From positions 1 through 32,937 of the forward strand of contig NZ_ALPT02000047.1 in the NCBI RefSeq assembly GCF_000292245.2: a stretch of DNA of 32,937 nucleotides, written 5' to 3'. Shown in pieces: positions 1 through 8,486 of this stretch (its first letter is position 1; every line of letters begins with the position of its first letter). The stretch comes from Alkalihalobacillus alcalophilus ATCC 27647 = CGMCC 1.3604 (GTDB taxonomy: Bacteria > Bacillota > Bacilli > Bacillales > Bacillaceae_D). The translations under genes and the position numbers were made by a program. The notes beneath the pieces were generated by a model. It saw only the letters and a list, made by a program, of their open reading frames with translations, was not told the origin of the DNA and did not search any database.

Positions 1-12
1 TAACCGGACGTT

Positions 13-638
13 AGCTAGATTGAATTATAAAGCGGAGCCTGTTCGGTCAGAAGCGAGAAAAAATAACAAGATGGCTTTTGAAGACGCACTTTGTCTTCAT
101 TAAAGACAGCTGAGTTTTTCTCGTAGCTTTCTAACAGGCGCAGCTAGATTGATTATAAAGCGGAGCCTGTTCGGTCAGAAGCGAGAAAAAATACAAGATG
201 GCTTTTGAAGACGCACTTTGTCTTCATAAAGACAGCTGATTTTTCTCGAGCTTCTAACAGGCGCAGCTAGATTGATTATAAAGCGGAGTCCGTTTGGTCA
301 GAAGCGAGAACATTAAGGATCAACGCTAAGTTCGCGCCATCCTGCCGCAACGCCTTGTACCCACGTCCTGTGGGCAAGAACAGCTGATGAAGACGCACTT
401 TGTCTTCACTCAGATGGGCGATTTTTCTCGAGCTTCTAACGGACGTAGCTAGATTGATTATAAAGCGGAGCCTGTTCGGTCAGAAGCGAGAACATTAAGG
501 ATCAACGCTAAGTTCGCGCCATCCTGCCGCAACGCCTTGTACCCACGTCCTGTGGGCAAGAACAGCTTTTGAAGACGCACTTTGTCTTCATAAAGACAGC
601 TGATTTTTCTCGAGCTTCTAACAGGCGCAGCTAGATTT
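13..638. repeat. Tandem array of four palindrome-rich repeat units
   Basis: Four head-to-tail units each begin with AGCTAGATTGA (at 13, 142, 265 and 447), and a fifth start at 629 is cut short. Units 1 and 2 are about 129 and 123 bp; units 3 and 4 are 182 bp because they carry an extra block that includes the small hairpin CCCACGTCCTGTGGG. Within a unit the outer arms are complementary (GCCTGTT..AGAAGCGAG against CTCGAGCTTCTAACAGGC), and an inner hairpin GAAGAC..GTCTTC lies between them. No reading frame is maintained. I do not recognise the family. Confidence 0.85.
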
Positions 639-810
639 ATCTTTATTTTGAACAGAAAAAGGAAAGTTTAAACAATGGTGTAGCGGTATGGATAGAATAA
701 GAGTGGCATTGTGTTGTAAAAGCGTTGAACTGTAAAGAGCTAGAGATACGACGGTAGATGTGGAAAAAAGCTGAAATTTGAGTCGTGAAGATTCATTACG
801 TAACAGAGAA

Positions 811-851
811 CATAAAAAGGCACTTCCTGCTGGAAAAGAATAGGAGTGCCC
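811..851 (-). terminator. Intrinsic terminator of the small minus-strand gene
   Basis: Read on the minus strand, GGCACTCCT pairs with AGGAAGTGCC (one bulge) across a short loop and is followed by TTTTTATG. It sits just after the stop of the 45-residue gene. Confidence 0.7.
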
Positions 852-867
852 TTAATAAGATGCTTTT

Positions 868-1005
868 TTATTTTTTCCTCTTTTTGTTGGCTTTATTATG
901 GCCGTTATCGATTATTTCACTTGCTACTTCTTCATTAAACATCGATTCTGTCGGTGTTTGATTATTGGTTTCGGCTTTATTTTTCTGTCTATTTCGTTTT
1001 TTCAA
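868..1005 (-). CDS. Small basic protein, 45 aa, unrecognised
   Basis: This short ORF starts with TTG preceded by AAAGGAGC at good spacing, and an intrinsic terminator follows its stop. The product is highly charged: the N-terminus is Lys/Arg/Asn-rich (KKRNRQKNK), the middle is acidic (FNEEVASE) and the tail is NKKRKK. No membrane segment is visible. The composition and the NEE..E/NKKRKK pattern faintly recall the small acid-soluble spore protein O family, but the match is too weak to name it. It is divergent from the RNase HI gene. The signals around it make a real gene likely; the function is unknown. Confidence 0.55.
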   Translation of the reverse strand: MKKRNRQKNKAETNNQTPTESMFNEEVASEIIDNGHNKANKKRKK

Positions 1006-1091
1006 CTTGATTAGCTCCTTTCGTTGTATAAAGTATCATTCATTGTTACTATTTGATTAATCATTATTTCTATACAAAAGAGGGTGTCATT

Positions 1092-1718
1092 TTGGCTAAA
1101 GGTAAATTTTATGTTGTTTGGGAAGGTAGAGAAAAAGGGATTTTCACGACATGGGCAGAATGTGAAAAACAAGTAAAGGGCTATCAAGGGGCTCGATTTA
1201 AATCGTTCCCGACCGAAAAGGAAGCGAAGGCAGCTTTTGCGAATCGACCTTCTTCCGGTGCCAAAAAAAGTGGGCCCAAAAAATCGGCAAAGGTAAAGGT
1301 TGATCCATCGGAAATTATTTGGGATAGCATTTCAGTTGATGTTGGGAGTAAGGGGAACCCTGGTATCATTGAATACAAAGGTGTCGATACCAAAACAGGT
1401 GAAATTTTATTTGCTCATGATGAAATCCCCGTTGGCACAAATAATATGGGGGAATTTCTTGCGATTGTGCATGGACTAGCGTATTTAAAAGAACAAGGGA
1501 GCACCAAACCGATTTATTCAGATTCCGTAACAGGTATGAAATGGGTTAAGCAAAAAAAAGCCAATGCGACATTAGTTCGTAATAAGGAGACTGCTTATAT
1601 TTGGGAACTAGTAGAACGAGCAGAGCAATGGTTACATGAAAACCGTTATGAGAATCAAATCATTAAGTGGCAAACGGAATCATGGGGAGAAATTAAGGCC
1701 GATTATGGAAGGAAATAA
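1092..1718 (+). CDS. Ribonuclease HI with N-terminal viroplasmin (hybrid-binding) domain
   Basis: The enzyme cleaves the RNA strand of RNA/DNA hybrids in the cytoplasm. I place the start at TTG 1092, giving MAKGKFYVVWEGREKG behind AGAGGG; the frame is open upstream but lacks a ribosome site. Residues about 4-50 form the small hybrid-binding domain (YVVWEGREKGIFTTW, then VKGYQGARFKSFP). After a Lys-rich linker comes the RNase H fold with four acidic catalytic residues visible: D83 (SVDVG), E121 (NMGEF), D144 (YSDS) and D204 (KADYGRK). Length (208 aa) and motifs closely match, from memory, the structurally studied B. halodurans enzyme. A short gap separates it from the aldehyde dehydrogenase gene. 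Confidence 0.95.
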   Translation: MAKGKFYVVWEGREKGIFTTWAECEKQVKGYQGARFKSFPTEKEAKAAFANRPSSGAKKSGPKKSAKVKVDPSEIIWDSISVDVGSKGNPGIIEYKGVDTKTGEILFAHDEIPVGTNNMGEFLAIVHGLAYLKEQGSTKPIYSDSVTGMKWVKQKKANATLVRNKETAYIWELVERAEQWLHENRYENQIIKWQTESWGEIKADYGRK

Positions 1719-1750
1719 AACGGAACATCAATCGAGAAAGGGTGATGCAC

Positions 1751-3112
1751 TTGTACACACAATTACGCATGAAGCAAAAAGAGTTTTTTTATGAAGGGGA
1801 AACGAAGAAGCTTGATTTTAGATTGGCACAACTTGAGAAGCTAAAAGCAGTTTTAAAGGAAAATGAAAGCTTATTTTTTGATGCGTTAGCAAAAGACTTA
1901 AACAAAAGCAAAGAAGAAGCTTTTTTGACGGAAATGTCGATGCTTTATCAAGAAATTAATCATATGAAAAAACATCTAGCTGATTGGATGAAGCCGGAAA
2001 AGGTAAAAACGGTGGCTACACATGTAGGGTCTCAAGGGGTGATTCAGCATGAACCATATGGAGTAGCGTTAATTATTGCTCCGTGGAATTACCCTGTGCA
2101 ATTAGCTTTTTCACCTCTAATTGGGGCGATTGCGGCTGGGAATTGTGCGGTTATTAAACCTTCTGAACTGACACCTAATGTATCTAGAGCGATCACAAAT
2201 GTTGTTAATGCAGCTTTCCCACAAGAGTATATTCATGTCGTGGAAGGAGCGGTGGAAGAAAGCCAAGCCTTACTTGCTGAGTCATTTGATTATATCTTTT
2301 TTACAGGAAGTGTTGGCGTAGGGAAAATCGTCATGGAGGCAGCAGCCAAACATTTAACACCATTGACGCTTGAGTTAGGTGGGAAAAGTCCGGTTATTGT
2401 TGATAAGGATGCAAAACTGAACTTGGCCGCAAAACGGATTGTTTTTGGAAAATATTTAAATGCAGGTCAAACTTGTGTTGCCCCTGATTATTTATTAGTT
2501 GATGAAGAGGTGAAGGAAGAATTTCTCACCGAATTAAAAAAGGAAATAAAACGTTTTAAAGAAGATAAAGTGAAAAAAGGCAAATATGTGCGTATTGTGA
2601 GCGATAGACATTTTAAGCGGTTAGTGAAATTCCTTGATGAGGGAGACGTTATTATTGGTGGTGAATATGAGGAAGGTTCATTGAAATTAGAACCGACTGT
2701 TTTAGAGAATGTCTCGATGACTTCGGCTTTAATGGAAGAAGAAATCTTTGGTCCGATTTTACCTGTTTTTGTTTATAAAAATTTAACTGAAGTCTTTTCA
2801 ATCGTCAGGGAACGACCAAATCCGCTTGCTCTTTATTTGTTTACGGAAAATAAAGAGGTCGAACAAAAAGTATTAGAAAGTCTTTCTTTTGGAGGCGGCT
2901 GTGTGAATGATACAGTCATGCATTTAGCGACTCCATATTTGCCATTTGGTGGAGTTGGTGAAAGTGGGATGGGAGCTTATCATGGCTATGAAAGCTTTAA
3001 TGCCTTTTCACATCGAAAGAGCATTTTGAAGCAAACGACTAAATTTGATCTAGCCGTTCGCTATAAACAAAACAAATTAACGACGAACATTTTAAAGAAA
3101 TTAGTGAAATAG
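1751..3112 (+). CDS. ywdH: Aldehyde dehydrogenase, YwdH type
   Basis: NAD(P)-dependent oxidation of aldehydes to acids. The family signature is complete: substrate/cofactor loop APWNYP, FTGSVGVGK for the cofactor, ELGGK with the general-base Glu, and AGQTCVAPDY with the catalytic Cys. EEIFGP and a C-terminal LPFGGVGESG follow. The ~450-residue length and the lack of extra domains fit the class-3-like YwdH group. A GTG-ATG pair at 1742 lies against the ribosome site, so TTG 1751, about 6 nt after GAAAGGGTG, is the better start and gives an N-terminus resembling YwdH. The gene follows RNase HI by 32 nt and may be cotranscribed with it. The physiological substrate cannot be read from the sequence. 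Confidence 0.93.
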   Translation: MYTQLRMKQKEFFYEGETKKLDFRLAQLEKLKAVLKENESLFFDALAKDLNKSKEEAFLTEMSMLYQEINHMKKHLADWMKPEKVKTVATHVGSQGVIQHEPYGVALIIAPWNYPVQLAFSPLIGAIAAGNCAVIKPSELTPNVSRAITNVVNAAFPQEYIHVVEGAVEESQALLAESFDYIFFTGSVGVGKIVMEAAAKHLTPLTLELGGKSPVIVDKDAKLNLAAKRIVFGKYLNAGQTCVAPDYLLVDEEVKEEFLTELKKEIKRFKEDKVKKGKYVRIVSDRHFKRLVKFLDEGDVIIGGEYEEGSLKLEPTVLENVSMTSALMEEEIFGPILPVFVYKNLTEVFSIVRERPNPLALYLFTENKEVEQKVLESLSFGGGCVNDTVMHLATPYLPFGGVGESGMGAYHGYESFNAFSHRKSILKQTTKFDLAVRYKQNKLTTNILKKLVK

Positions 3113-3153
3113 ACTTTTAAACTTGCAGTATTTTGCGGGGAAGGAGGGATGAA

Positions 3154-3921
3154 TTGATTAAAAGAACTTTCAATGAGGCATTCCGTTTATTACATAATAG
3201 TTGGCTAAGAGTAATTGGGATTGTCTTATTGGTTTATTTTATCAAAGTAGCAGCCGGTACACTTCCTATATCAGGAACTGTGGTTATTGAAATGAATCCA
3301 TTCTATGTTTTAACATCAAATACTTTAACGACTTTATTATTTGGGGCATTGCTTAATAGTATTTTGTTTTTTATTATGATTGATTACATTTTGCTGTCAC
3401 AACATACGATGCGAAGGCGTTTTGTGACTGCTTGTTCATATCCATTTCGTAATCCGAAACTTTTATATAAAGGTGTTATCGTTTTAGCGATTAGTTATTT
3501 ATTGCTTCATATTATCGGCATGATGAGTATTTATGCAGTGATTGGTTCTCTTTTTACTGCTTCTGTTGGTTTCAACATCAGATTATTCATCGTTCTATTC
3601 ATCTATTTACTCATTTTTGCTTTGATTATTTGGTTATATTTAGGTATATCTCAATCATTGTATATTTTATACGATGATCCAGACATTAGCGTTTTTAGAA
3701 GTATAAAAAGAAGCTTTTTCCTCATGAAAGGAGCTCGCTGGTCATTAATTGGTTTTATTGTATTATCATTTATTGGAATGATAATAGGGACGTTATTATT
3801 AGTTGTGACAGGATTTATAATCTTAGTTATTTATGAGGTAGGTCGATTAGCATTCTACCAAACTTTATTACAAAGGAAACGACAAAAGGAATGGCAAGAT
3901 AAGATCAAAGAGAGCAATTAA
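3154..3921 (+). CDS. Multi-pass membrane protein, uncharacterised
   Basis: The 255-residue product starts at TTG 3154, seven bases after a strong AAGGAGG; the longer frame from 3133 would place that ribosome site inside the coding region. It has about six hydrophobic segments (near residues 18-33, 55-80, 110-135, 145-172 and 205-235) separated by short basic loops, and a Lys/Arg-rich cytoplasmic tail (LLQRKRQKEWQDK). No enzymatic motif is visible. The layout recalls YciC-like or glycerophosphodiesterase-associated membrane domains, but I cannot assign it. It follows ywdH by about 40 nt in the same direction. Confidence 0.8.
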   Translation: MIKRTFNEAFRLLHNSWLRVIGIVLLVYFIKVAAGTLPISGTVVIEMNPFYVLTSNTLTTLLFGALLNSILFFIMIDYILLSQHTMRRRFVTACSYPFRNPKLLYKGVIVLAISYLLLHIIGMMSIYAVIGSLFTASVGFNIRLFIVLFIYLLIFALIIWLYLGISQSLYILYDDPDISVFRSIKRSFFLMKGARWSLIGFIVLSFIGMIIGTLLLVVTGFIILVIYEVGRLAFYQTLLQRKRQKEWQDKIKESN

Positions 3922-4036
3922 TAAACAGTGTTACCGGTTTTAGCGTCAAAAAGCAAAGTGGCTAAGTATCGAAGTTCTCATTTAGTACCGTTAGTTTAAT
4001 TATTCACATTTTCACTTCTGTTTCATAGAATACAAG

Positions 4037-4106
4037 AAGCACTTCTCCTTCAATTCTAGCTTTCTATTTTTTAGAAAGTAGGAGCGAAATGGGAGAGGTG
4101 CTTTTT
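4037..4106 (+). terminator. Long two-part hairpin terminator
   Basis: AAGCACTTCTCC pairs with GGGAGAGGTGCTT and is followed by a T run. The loop holds a second stem, CTTTCTA..TAGAAAG. It ends the transcript of the upstream membrane-protein gene. Confidence 0.75.
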
Positions 4107-4147
4107 AAGAGAGATTAATGGAGCTAGAAGGAGTTAGCGCAGGCGGA

Positions 4148-4410
4148 GAAAGGAAATCATAGGGGGGCAATGATGTCAAAAGCTATTGAATAAAAGCCAG
4201 AAAGGGAATCATACGTCCGCAATGAAGTCAAAAGCTATTGAATCAGAGCCGCAAAGGGAATCATACGTCCGCAATGAAGTCAAAAGCCATTGAATCAAAG
4301 CCGCAAAGGGAATCATAGGCCTCCAATGAAACCAAAAACCAATGAACCAAAGCCAGAAAGGGAATCATAAGCGACCAATGAACCCAAAGCCAGCCAACTG
4401 AACAAAACGA
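4148..4410. repeat. 52-bp tandem repeat array, locus 1 (about five copies)
   Basis: The motif AATCAT inside aaagGGAATCATA recurs at 4155, 4207, 4259, 4311 and 4363, exactly 52 bp apart each time. The rest of the unit is of the type CAATGAAgTCAAAAGC..ATTGAAtCAAAGCC. The period is not a multiple of three and the frame is not kept, so it is not coding. The same unit and period occur at 32.76 kb to the window end. The rest of the ~600-bp gap before the next gene shows only the terminator above. Confidence 0.9.
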
Positions 4411-4534
4411 AAGGTCTCATTCAGCCCCTACGAAGGTAGTCTGTCAGCTAGACTCAACATAAATATTAGATTATACTGAATATTATTAAAATAATCCGTG
4501 TATTCAGAGATTCTAAGAGAGAAGGGGTTCTTTC

Positions 4535-6154
4535 ATGCCAATACATAATGACGCACAACATTATCCATATTATTCCAAAAGAAATGTTACTTTTGCGAAA
4601 AAGGGGATGGTGGCGACCTCACAGCCATTAGCAGCACAAGCTGGATTAGATATGCTTAAAAAGGGTGGAAATGCGATTGACGCTGCGATTGCAACGGCCG
4701 CTTGTTTAACTGTTGTTGAACCGACTTCTAATGGAATTGGCTCTGATTGTTTTGCCCTCGTCTGGGTGAACAATGAACTTTATGGTTTGAATGGGAGTGG
4801 ACAAGCGCCAAAAGGACTCTCAATTGAGGTGGTCAATCAAGCAGGGTACATAGACGAGATGCCACGGTATGGCATGATTCCAGTGACGGTTCCAGGAAGT
4901 CCACGTGCATGGGCTGAGTTATCGAGGAGGTTTGGCAAGCTTCCATTTACTGCTCTGTTGGAGCCAGCGATTGATTATGCCGAAAATGGTTACCCCGTAT
5001 CACCTACCTTAGCGAAAAATTGGCAAAAAGCTTTTGAACTTTATCAAACTATTTTAACGGATCAAGTGTTTAAAACGTGGTTTCTAACTTTTGCTCCGAA
5101 TGGTCAACCTCCAAAAGCAGGCGAGATATGGCGCTCTCCTGAACAGGCCGCCACGTTAAGAGAATTGGCTAAGACAGAGGCCGAATCTTTTTATACAGGT
5201 CCATTAGCGGATAAAATAAGTGAACATTTTCAAAAGTATGGTGGTTTTTTAAGAAAAGAGGACTTAGAAGCATATCAGCCAGAGTGGGTTAATCCGATTT
5301 CGATTGATTACCGTGGTTATCAAGTTTGGGAAATTCCGCCGAACGGTCAAGGGCTTGTCGCTTTAGAAACGCTCAAAATATTAGAAGGTTACACGTTTAA
5401 TGAAAGAAATTATGTTGAAACATATCATAAACAAATTGAAGCAATGAAACTAGCGTTTGTCGATGGTATGACTTATATTACTGACCCATCAGAAATGAAG
5501 GTAAATCCAGAGCAGCTCCTATCAGAAGAATATATTTCTAAAAGAAGAGCATTAATTGGTGAAAAAGCTCTTACACCAAAACCAGGTCAACCACTTGGGG
5601 GAGGAACGGTTTATATTGCTACAGCGGATGCGGATGGAAATATGGTTTCGTTTATCCAAAGTAATTATAATGGCTTTGGCTCTGGAGTAGTGGTTCCAGG
5701 GACAGGAATTGCGATGCAAAACCGAGGCCATAACTTCTCCCTGAATAAAGACCATGATAATGCGTTAAGACCTGGAAAACGGACGTATCATACGATTATT
5801 CCTGGCTTTTTAACAAAAGGTGGTCACGCAGTCGGGCCTTTTGGAGTGATGGGCGAATTTATGCAGCCACAAGGTCATGTTCAGGTCATAATGAATTCGA
5901 TTGATTTTAAACTTAATCCACAGGCCGCTTTAGATGCACCACGCTGGATGTGGAAAAAGGATAAGGTGGTCTTTTTGGAGCAATCATTCCCAGCAGATAT
6001 CGCTAAACAGTTAAGCCGTTTAGGCCATCAAATCGAAATTACGGTTGATGAAGCTCCTTTTGGTAGAGGACAGATCATTTGGCGTGATCCGGAATCAGGT
6101 GTCTTGTGTGGGGGGACTGAGTCGCGAACAGATGGCTGTATTGCTGCCTGGTAG
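4535..6154 (+). CDS. ywrD: Gamma-glutamyltransferase family protein, YwrD type
   Basis: Member of the N-terminal-nucleophile gamma-glutamyltransferase family, 539 aa. The N-terminal half shows the typical MVATSQPLAAQAGLDML and GGNAIDAAIATAACLTVVEP stretches. The autoproteolytic nucleophile is probably T358 in GGGTVY, which would split the precursor into large and small subunits. Then come DADGNMVSFIQSN, FGSGVVVPGTGI and RPGKRTYHT. There is no signal peptide, unlike secreted Ggt, so it is probably cytoplasmic as expected for YwrD. The usual GTTH is GTVY here, which may alter substrate choice. A GAGAAGGGG ribosome site precedes the ATG. In B. subtilis ywrD neighbours ywrC, ywrB and ywrA, all of which appear downstream here, separated by the MoxR operon. 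Confidence 0.9.
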   Translation: MPIHNDAQHYPYYSKRNVTFAKKGMVATSQPLAAQAGLDMLKKGGNAIDAAIATAACLTVVEPTSNGIGSDCFALVWVNNELYGLNGSGQAPKGLSIEVVNQAGYIDEMPRYGMIPVTVPGSPRAWAELSRRFGKLPFTALLEPAIDYAENGYPVSPTLAKNWQKAFELYQTILTDQVFKTWFLTFAPNGQPPKAGEIWRSPEQAATLRELAKTEAESFYTGPLADKISEHFQKYGGFLRKEDLEAYQPEWVNPISIDYRGYQVWEIPPNGQGLVALETLKILEGYTFNERNYVETYHKQIEAMKLAFVDGMTYITDPSEMKVNPEQLLSEEYISKRRALIGEKALTPKPGQPLGGGTVYIATADADGNMVSFIQSNYNGFGSGVVVPGTGIAMQNRGHNFSLNKDHDNALRPGKRTYHTIIPGFLTKGGHAVGPFGVMGEFMQPQGHVQVIMNSIDFKLNPQAALDAPRWMWKKDKVVFLEQSFPADIAKQLSRLGHQIEITVDEAPFGRGQIIWRDPESGVLCGGTESRTDGCIAAW

Positions 6155-6184
6155 TTGATTATAGAAATTCTAATTATTAAGTTT

Positions 6185-6232
6185 AGGGTAGCCTAGTTAC
6201 TTTACAACATGAGTAGGTTACCCTCTTTTTTT
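6185..6232 (+). terminator. Intrinsic terminator after ywrD
   Basis: AGGGTAGCCTAGTTACT and AGTAGGTTACCCT form a stem with small bulges, followed by seven T residues. Confidence 0.8.
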
Positions 6233-6396
6233 GAACCTCCCTTTACTTCTGTTATTCCATCTATTTTACTTTTTATGAAGGAAAAAGGATATTTTTGTCT
6301 AAATAGGTAGATGGTAGTACTGCTTTGTTGGAAGAGGAAAAATAAAAACTGACAGTGCTTCTAAGAAAATCATACGATTAAAGGAGTTTGTATATT

Positions 6397-7368
6397 GTGA
6401 ACATTAATGACATTCAAACATTAGCTCAATCATTAAAAAAAAATGTACAAAAAGTAATTGTTGGTAAGGATGAGATCCTTGATTTATTGTTAGTTGGATT
6501 ATTTTCATCAAGCCATGTGTTATTGGATGATGTACCAGGTACGGGAAAGACTTTATTAGCAAAAGCGATGTCTAAGTCGTTAGGGGTTCAGTTTAAAAGG
6601 ATTCAATTTACACCGGATTTATTGCCAACAGATTTAACAGGCATTCAATTTTATAATCAAAAACTAGGTGAATTTGAATTTAGAGCAGGACCGTTATTTA
6701 CAAATTTACTGCTAGCTGATGAAATCAATCGAGCAACGCCAAGAACTCAATCTAGTCTACTTGAGTGTATGGAGGAGAGACAAGTGACAATTGATGGAGA
6801 GACACATCAATTAAATCGTCCATTTATGGTAATTGCCACCCAAAACCCTGTTGAGAGTCAAGGGACATTTCCGTTACCAGAGGCACAGCTTGACCGATTT
6901 TTGTTGAAAATATCGATGGGCTATCCTTCTAAAGAAGACGGTATTTCAATCTTAAAGCGCTTTAAAGAAACAAATCCTTTAGATAGTTTACAAGCGGTTG
7001 CCAGTCAAGAGGATATTATAAAAGCACAGGACATTTATTCAAATGTTTATGTGAGTGATGAGTTATTATCATACATAATGGAAATTGTTGAAAAAACGAG
7101 AAGCCATCCAGATATTGAGCTTGGTGTAAGTCCACGTGGTAGTCAAGCCTTACTTAAAGCGGTGCAAGTTTTTGCGATTTTGCAAGGGCGTGATTATGTT
7201 GAGCCAGATGATATTAAGAAACTATGTAAGCCAGTCCTAAGTCACAGAATCGTTTCCAAACAGTTGTATCAAGAAGCTTCTCTACATGATCAATTAATCG
7301 AAAAAATCCTCACTGATGTTGAAGTACCCGTAGAGAAAGAATTGTTACAAAAAGGAGCGAATAGATAA
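6397..7368 (+). CDS. MoxR-family AAA+ ATPase
   Basis: MoxR ATPases act as chaperone-like remodelling factors, usually partnered with DUF58 (VWA-like) proteins encoded next door. I choose GTG 6397, 10 nt after AAAGGAG; the upstream TTG at 6388 lies almost on the ribosome site. Walker A is DDVPGTGKT (about residues 45-52), Walker B is LLADEINRA, sensor 1 is ATQNPVESQGTFPLPEAQLDRF, and a C-terminal lid contains GVSPRGSQALLKA. It is the first gene of a four-gene operon; the DUF58 gene starts 2 nt after its stop. Compare the B. subtilis yeaC-yeaD-yebA arrangement. Substrate unknown. Confidence 0.93.
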   Translation: MNINDIQTLAQSLKKNVQKVIVGKDEILDLLLVGLFSSSHVLLDDVPGTGKTLLAKAMSKSLGVQFKRIQFTPDLLPTDLTGIQFYNQKLGEFEFRAGPLFTNLLLADEINRATPRTQSSLLECMEERQVTIDGETHQLNRPFMVIATQNPVESQGTFPLPEAQLDRFLLKISMGYPSKEDGISILKRFKETNPLDSLQAVASQEDIIKAQDIYSNVYVSDELLSYIMEIVEKTRSHPDIELGVSPRGSQALLKAVQVFAILQGRDYVEPDDIKKLCKPVLSHRIVSKQLYQEASLHDQLIEKILTDVEVPVEKELLQKGANR

Positions 7369-7369
7369 G

Positions 7370-8476
7370 ATGGCGGTTGCTGCATTAGTGACGATTACAG
7401 CATTGCTCGTATTTATTCAAATGTCTTGTTACCAAAAGTGGGCATTAAACGATGTCGAGTATGAACGCTATATGAATGATCGGGCGGTTTTTGCTGGTGA
7501 AAGAACTGAAATGACCGAAATTATTGTTAATCGAAAGCTGTTACCCTTACCATGGATTCGCTTGGAATCAAAAATGGATAAAAGTTTAAGGTTTAAGTCG
7601 CAAGAAAACCTGTCGATTGTTGGGGAGGCCTATCATCGAAGTTTATTTACGCTAGCACCGTATCAAAAAGTGAAACGACGTCACCAGATTGAATGTACAA
7701 AAAGAGGTTATTATCCGCTTAAATCTGTCACGATGACGAGTGGGGATCTGTTTGGTTTTGCACAGCCATATGAGACAAGAAAAGTTGAATGTGAATTGCT
7801 TGTCTATCCGAAGCTTTTACATATAAATGAGTTGCCGTTGCCATCTAAAAGCTGGCAAGGGGATACGATTGTGAGACGGTGGATTCAGGAGGACCCGTTT
7901 GTGAATGCGGGGGTTCGTCCATATGGTCCAAATGATACGTTAAAAAGTGTTAATTGGAATGCCTCTGTTCGGACCGGTGACTTGCAGGTCAATAAAAAGG
8001 ATTACACGGCAGATTATCACCTAATGATTTATATTAATTTTGATCAAAACTATCAGAATTGGTCTAGAGAGCGATATGAAGACTTAATGGAAATGGCGAT
8101 ATCTTATGCGGCTACTATGGCAACGTATACGATAAAAAATGGAATTGAAACAGGGTTCGGGTGTAATTCTTATACATTGGATACGGAACAAAAAATCACC
8201 AATTTTAAGCAACCGATTCGGATGATCCCAAAGGCTAGTAAGGCTCAATTACATGCGATCTATGAAAAGTTAGCGAAATTACATTTAACTAAAAGTATTT
8301 CGTTTGCACAGTTTTTACAGCAAGATATTGAGGCAAGACAGTCAGGGAAAGATATTTTTATTATGACGGAAATGGTTGATGTGGAAATGAAAAAACAAAT
8401 TGAAACACTGAAGAGATTAGGAAATTCCGTTGAAATCATTTGGTTAAAAGATGTGGAAAATAAAAAGCAAGCATAG
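7370..8476 (+). CDS. DUF58 domain protein (MoxR partner)
   Basis: The product has 368 aa. One N-terminal hydrophobic segment (VAALVTITALLVFIQM) would anchor it. The middle contains a beta-rich stretch (ERTEMTEIIVNRKLLPLPWIR). The DUF58 signature follows around residues 175-215: GVRPYGPNDTLKSVNWNASV, then a basic/aromatic segment leading to HLMIYINFD, resembling a VWA-like fold with an altered metal site. Such proteins sit between a MoxR ATPase and a membrane protein with a DUF4129 tail, exactly as here. A role in envelope-linked complex assembly is an inference from family context. It is followed at 10 nt by the first membrane paralogue. Confidence 0.88.
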   Translation: MAVAALVTITALLVFIQMSCYQKWALNDVEYERYMNDRAVFAGERTEMTEIIVNRKLLPLPWIRLESKMDKSLRFKSQENLSIVGEAYHRSLFTLAPYQKVKRRHQIECTKRGYYPLKSVTMTSGDLFGFAQPYETRKVECELLVYPKLLHINELPLPSKSWQGDTIVRRWIQEDPFVNAGVRPYGPNDTLKSVNWNASVRTGDLQVNKKDYTADYHLMIYINFDQNYQNWSRERYEDLMEMAISYAATMATYTIKNGIETGFGCNSYTLDTEQKITNFKQPIRMIPKASKAQLHAIYEKLAKLHLTKSISFAQFLQQDIEARQSGKDIFIMTEMVDVEMKKQIETLKRLGNSVEIIWLKDVENKKQA

Positions 8477-8486
8477 GGGTTGGTGA

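Noticed and set aside
1..640. CRISPR array
   Set aside because: Units are long, palindromic and contiguous with no unique spacers between short identical repeats.
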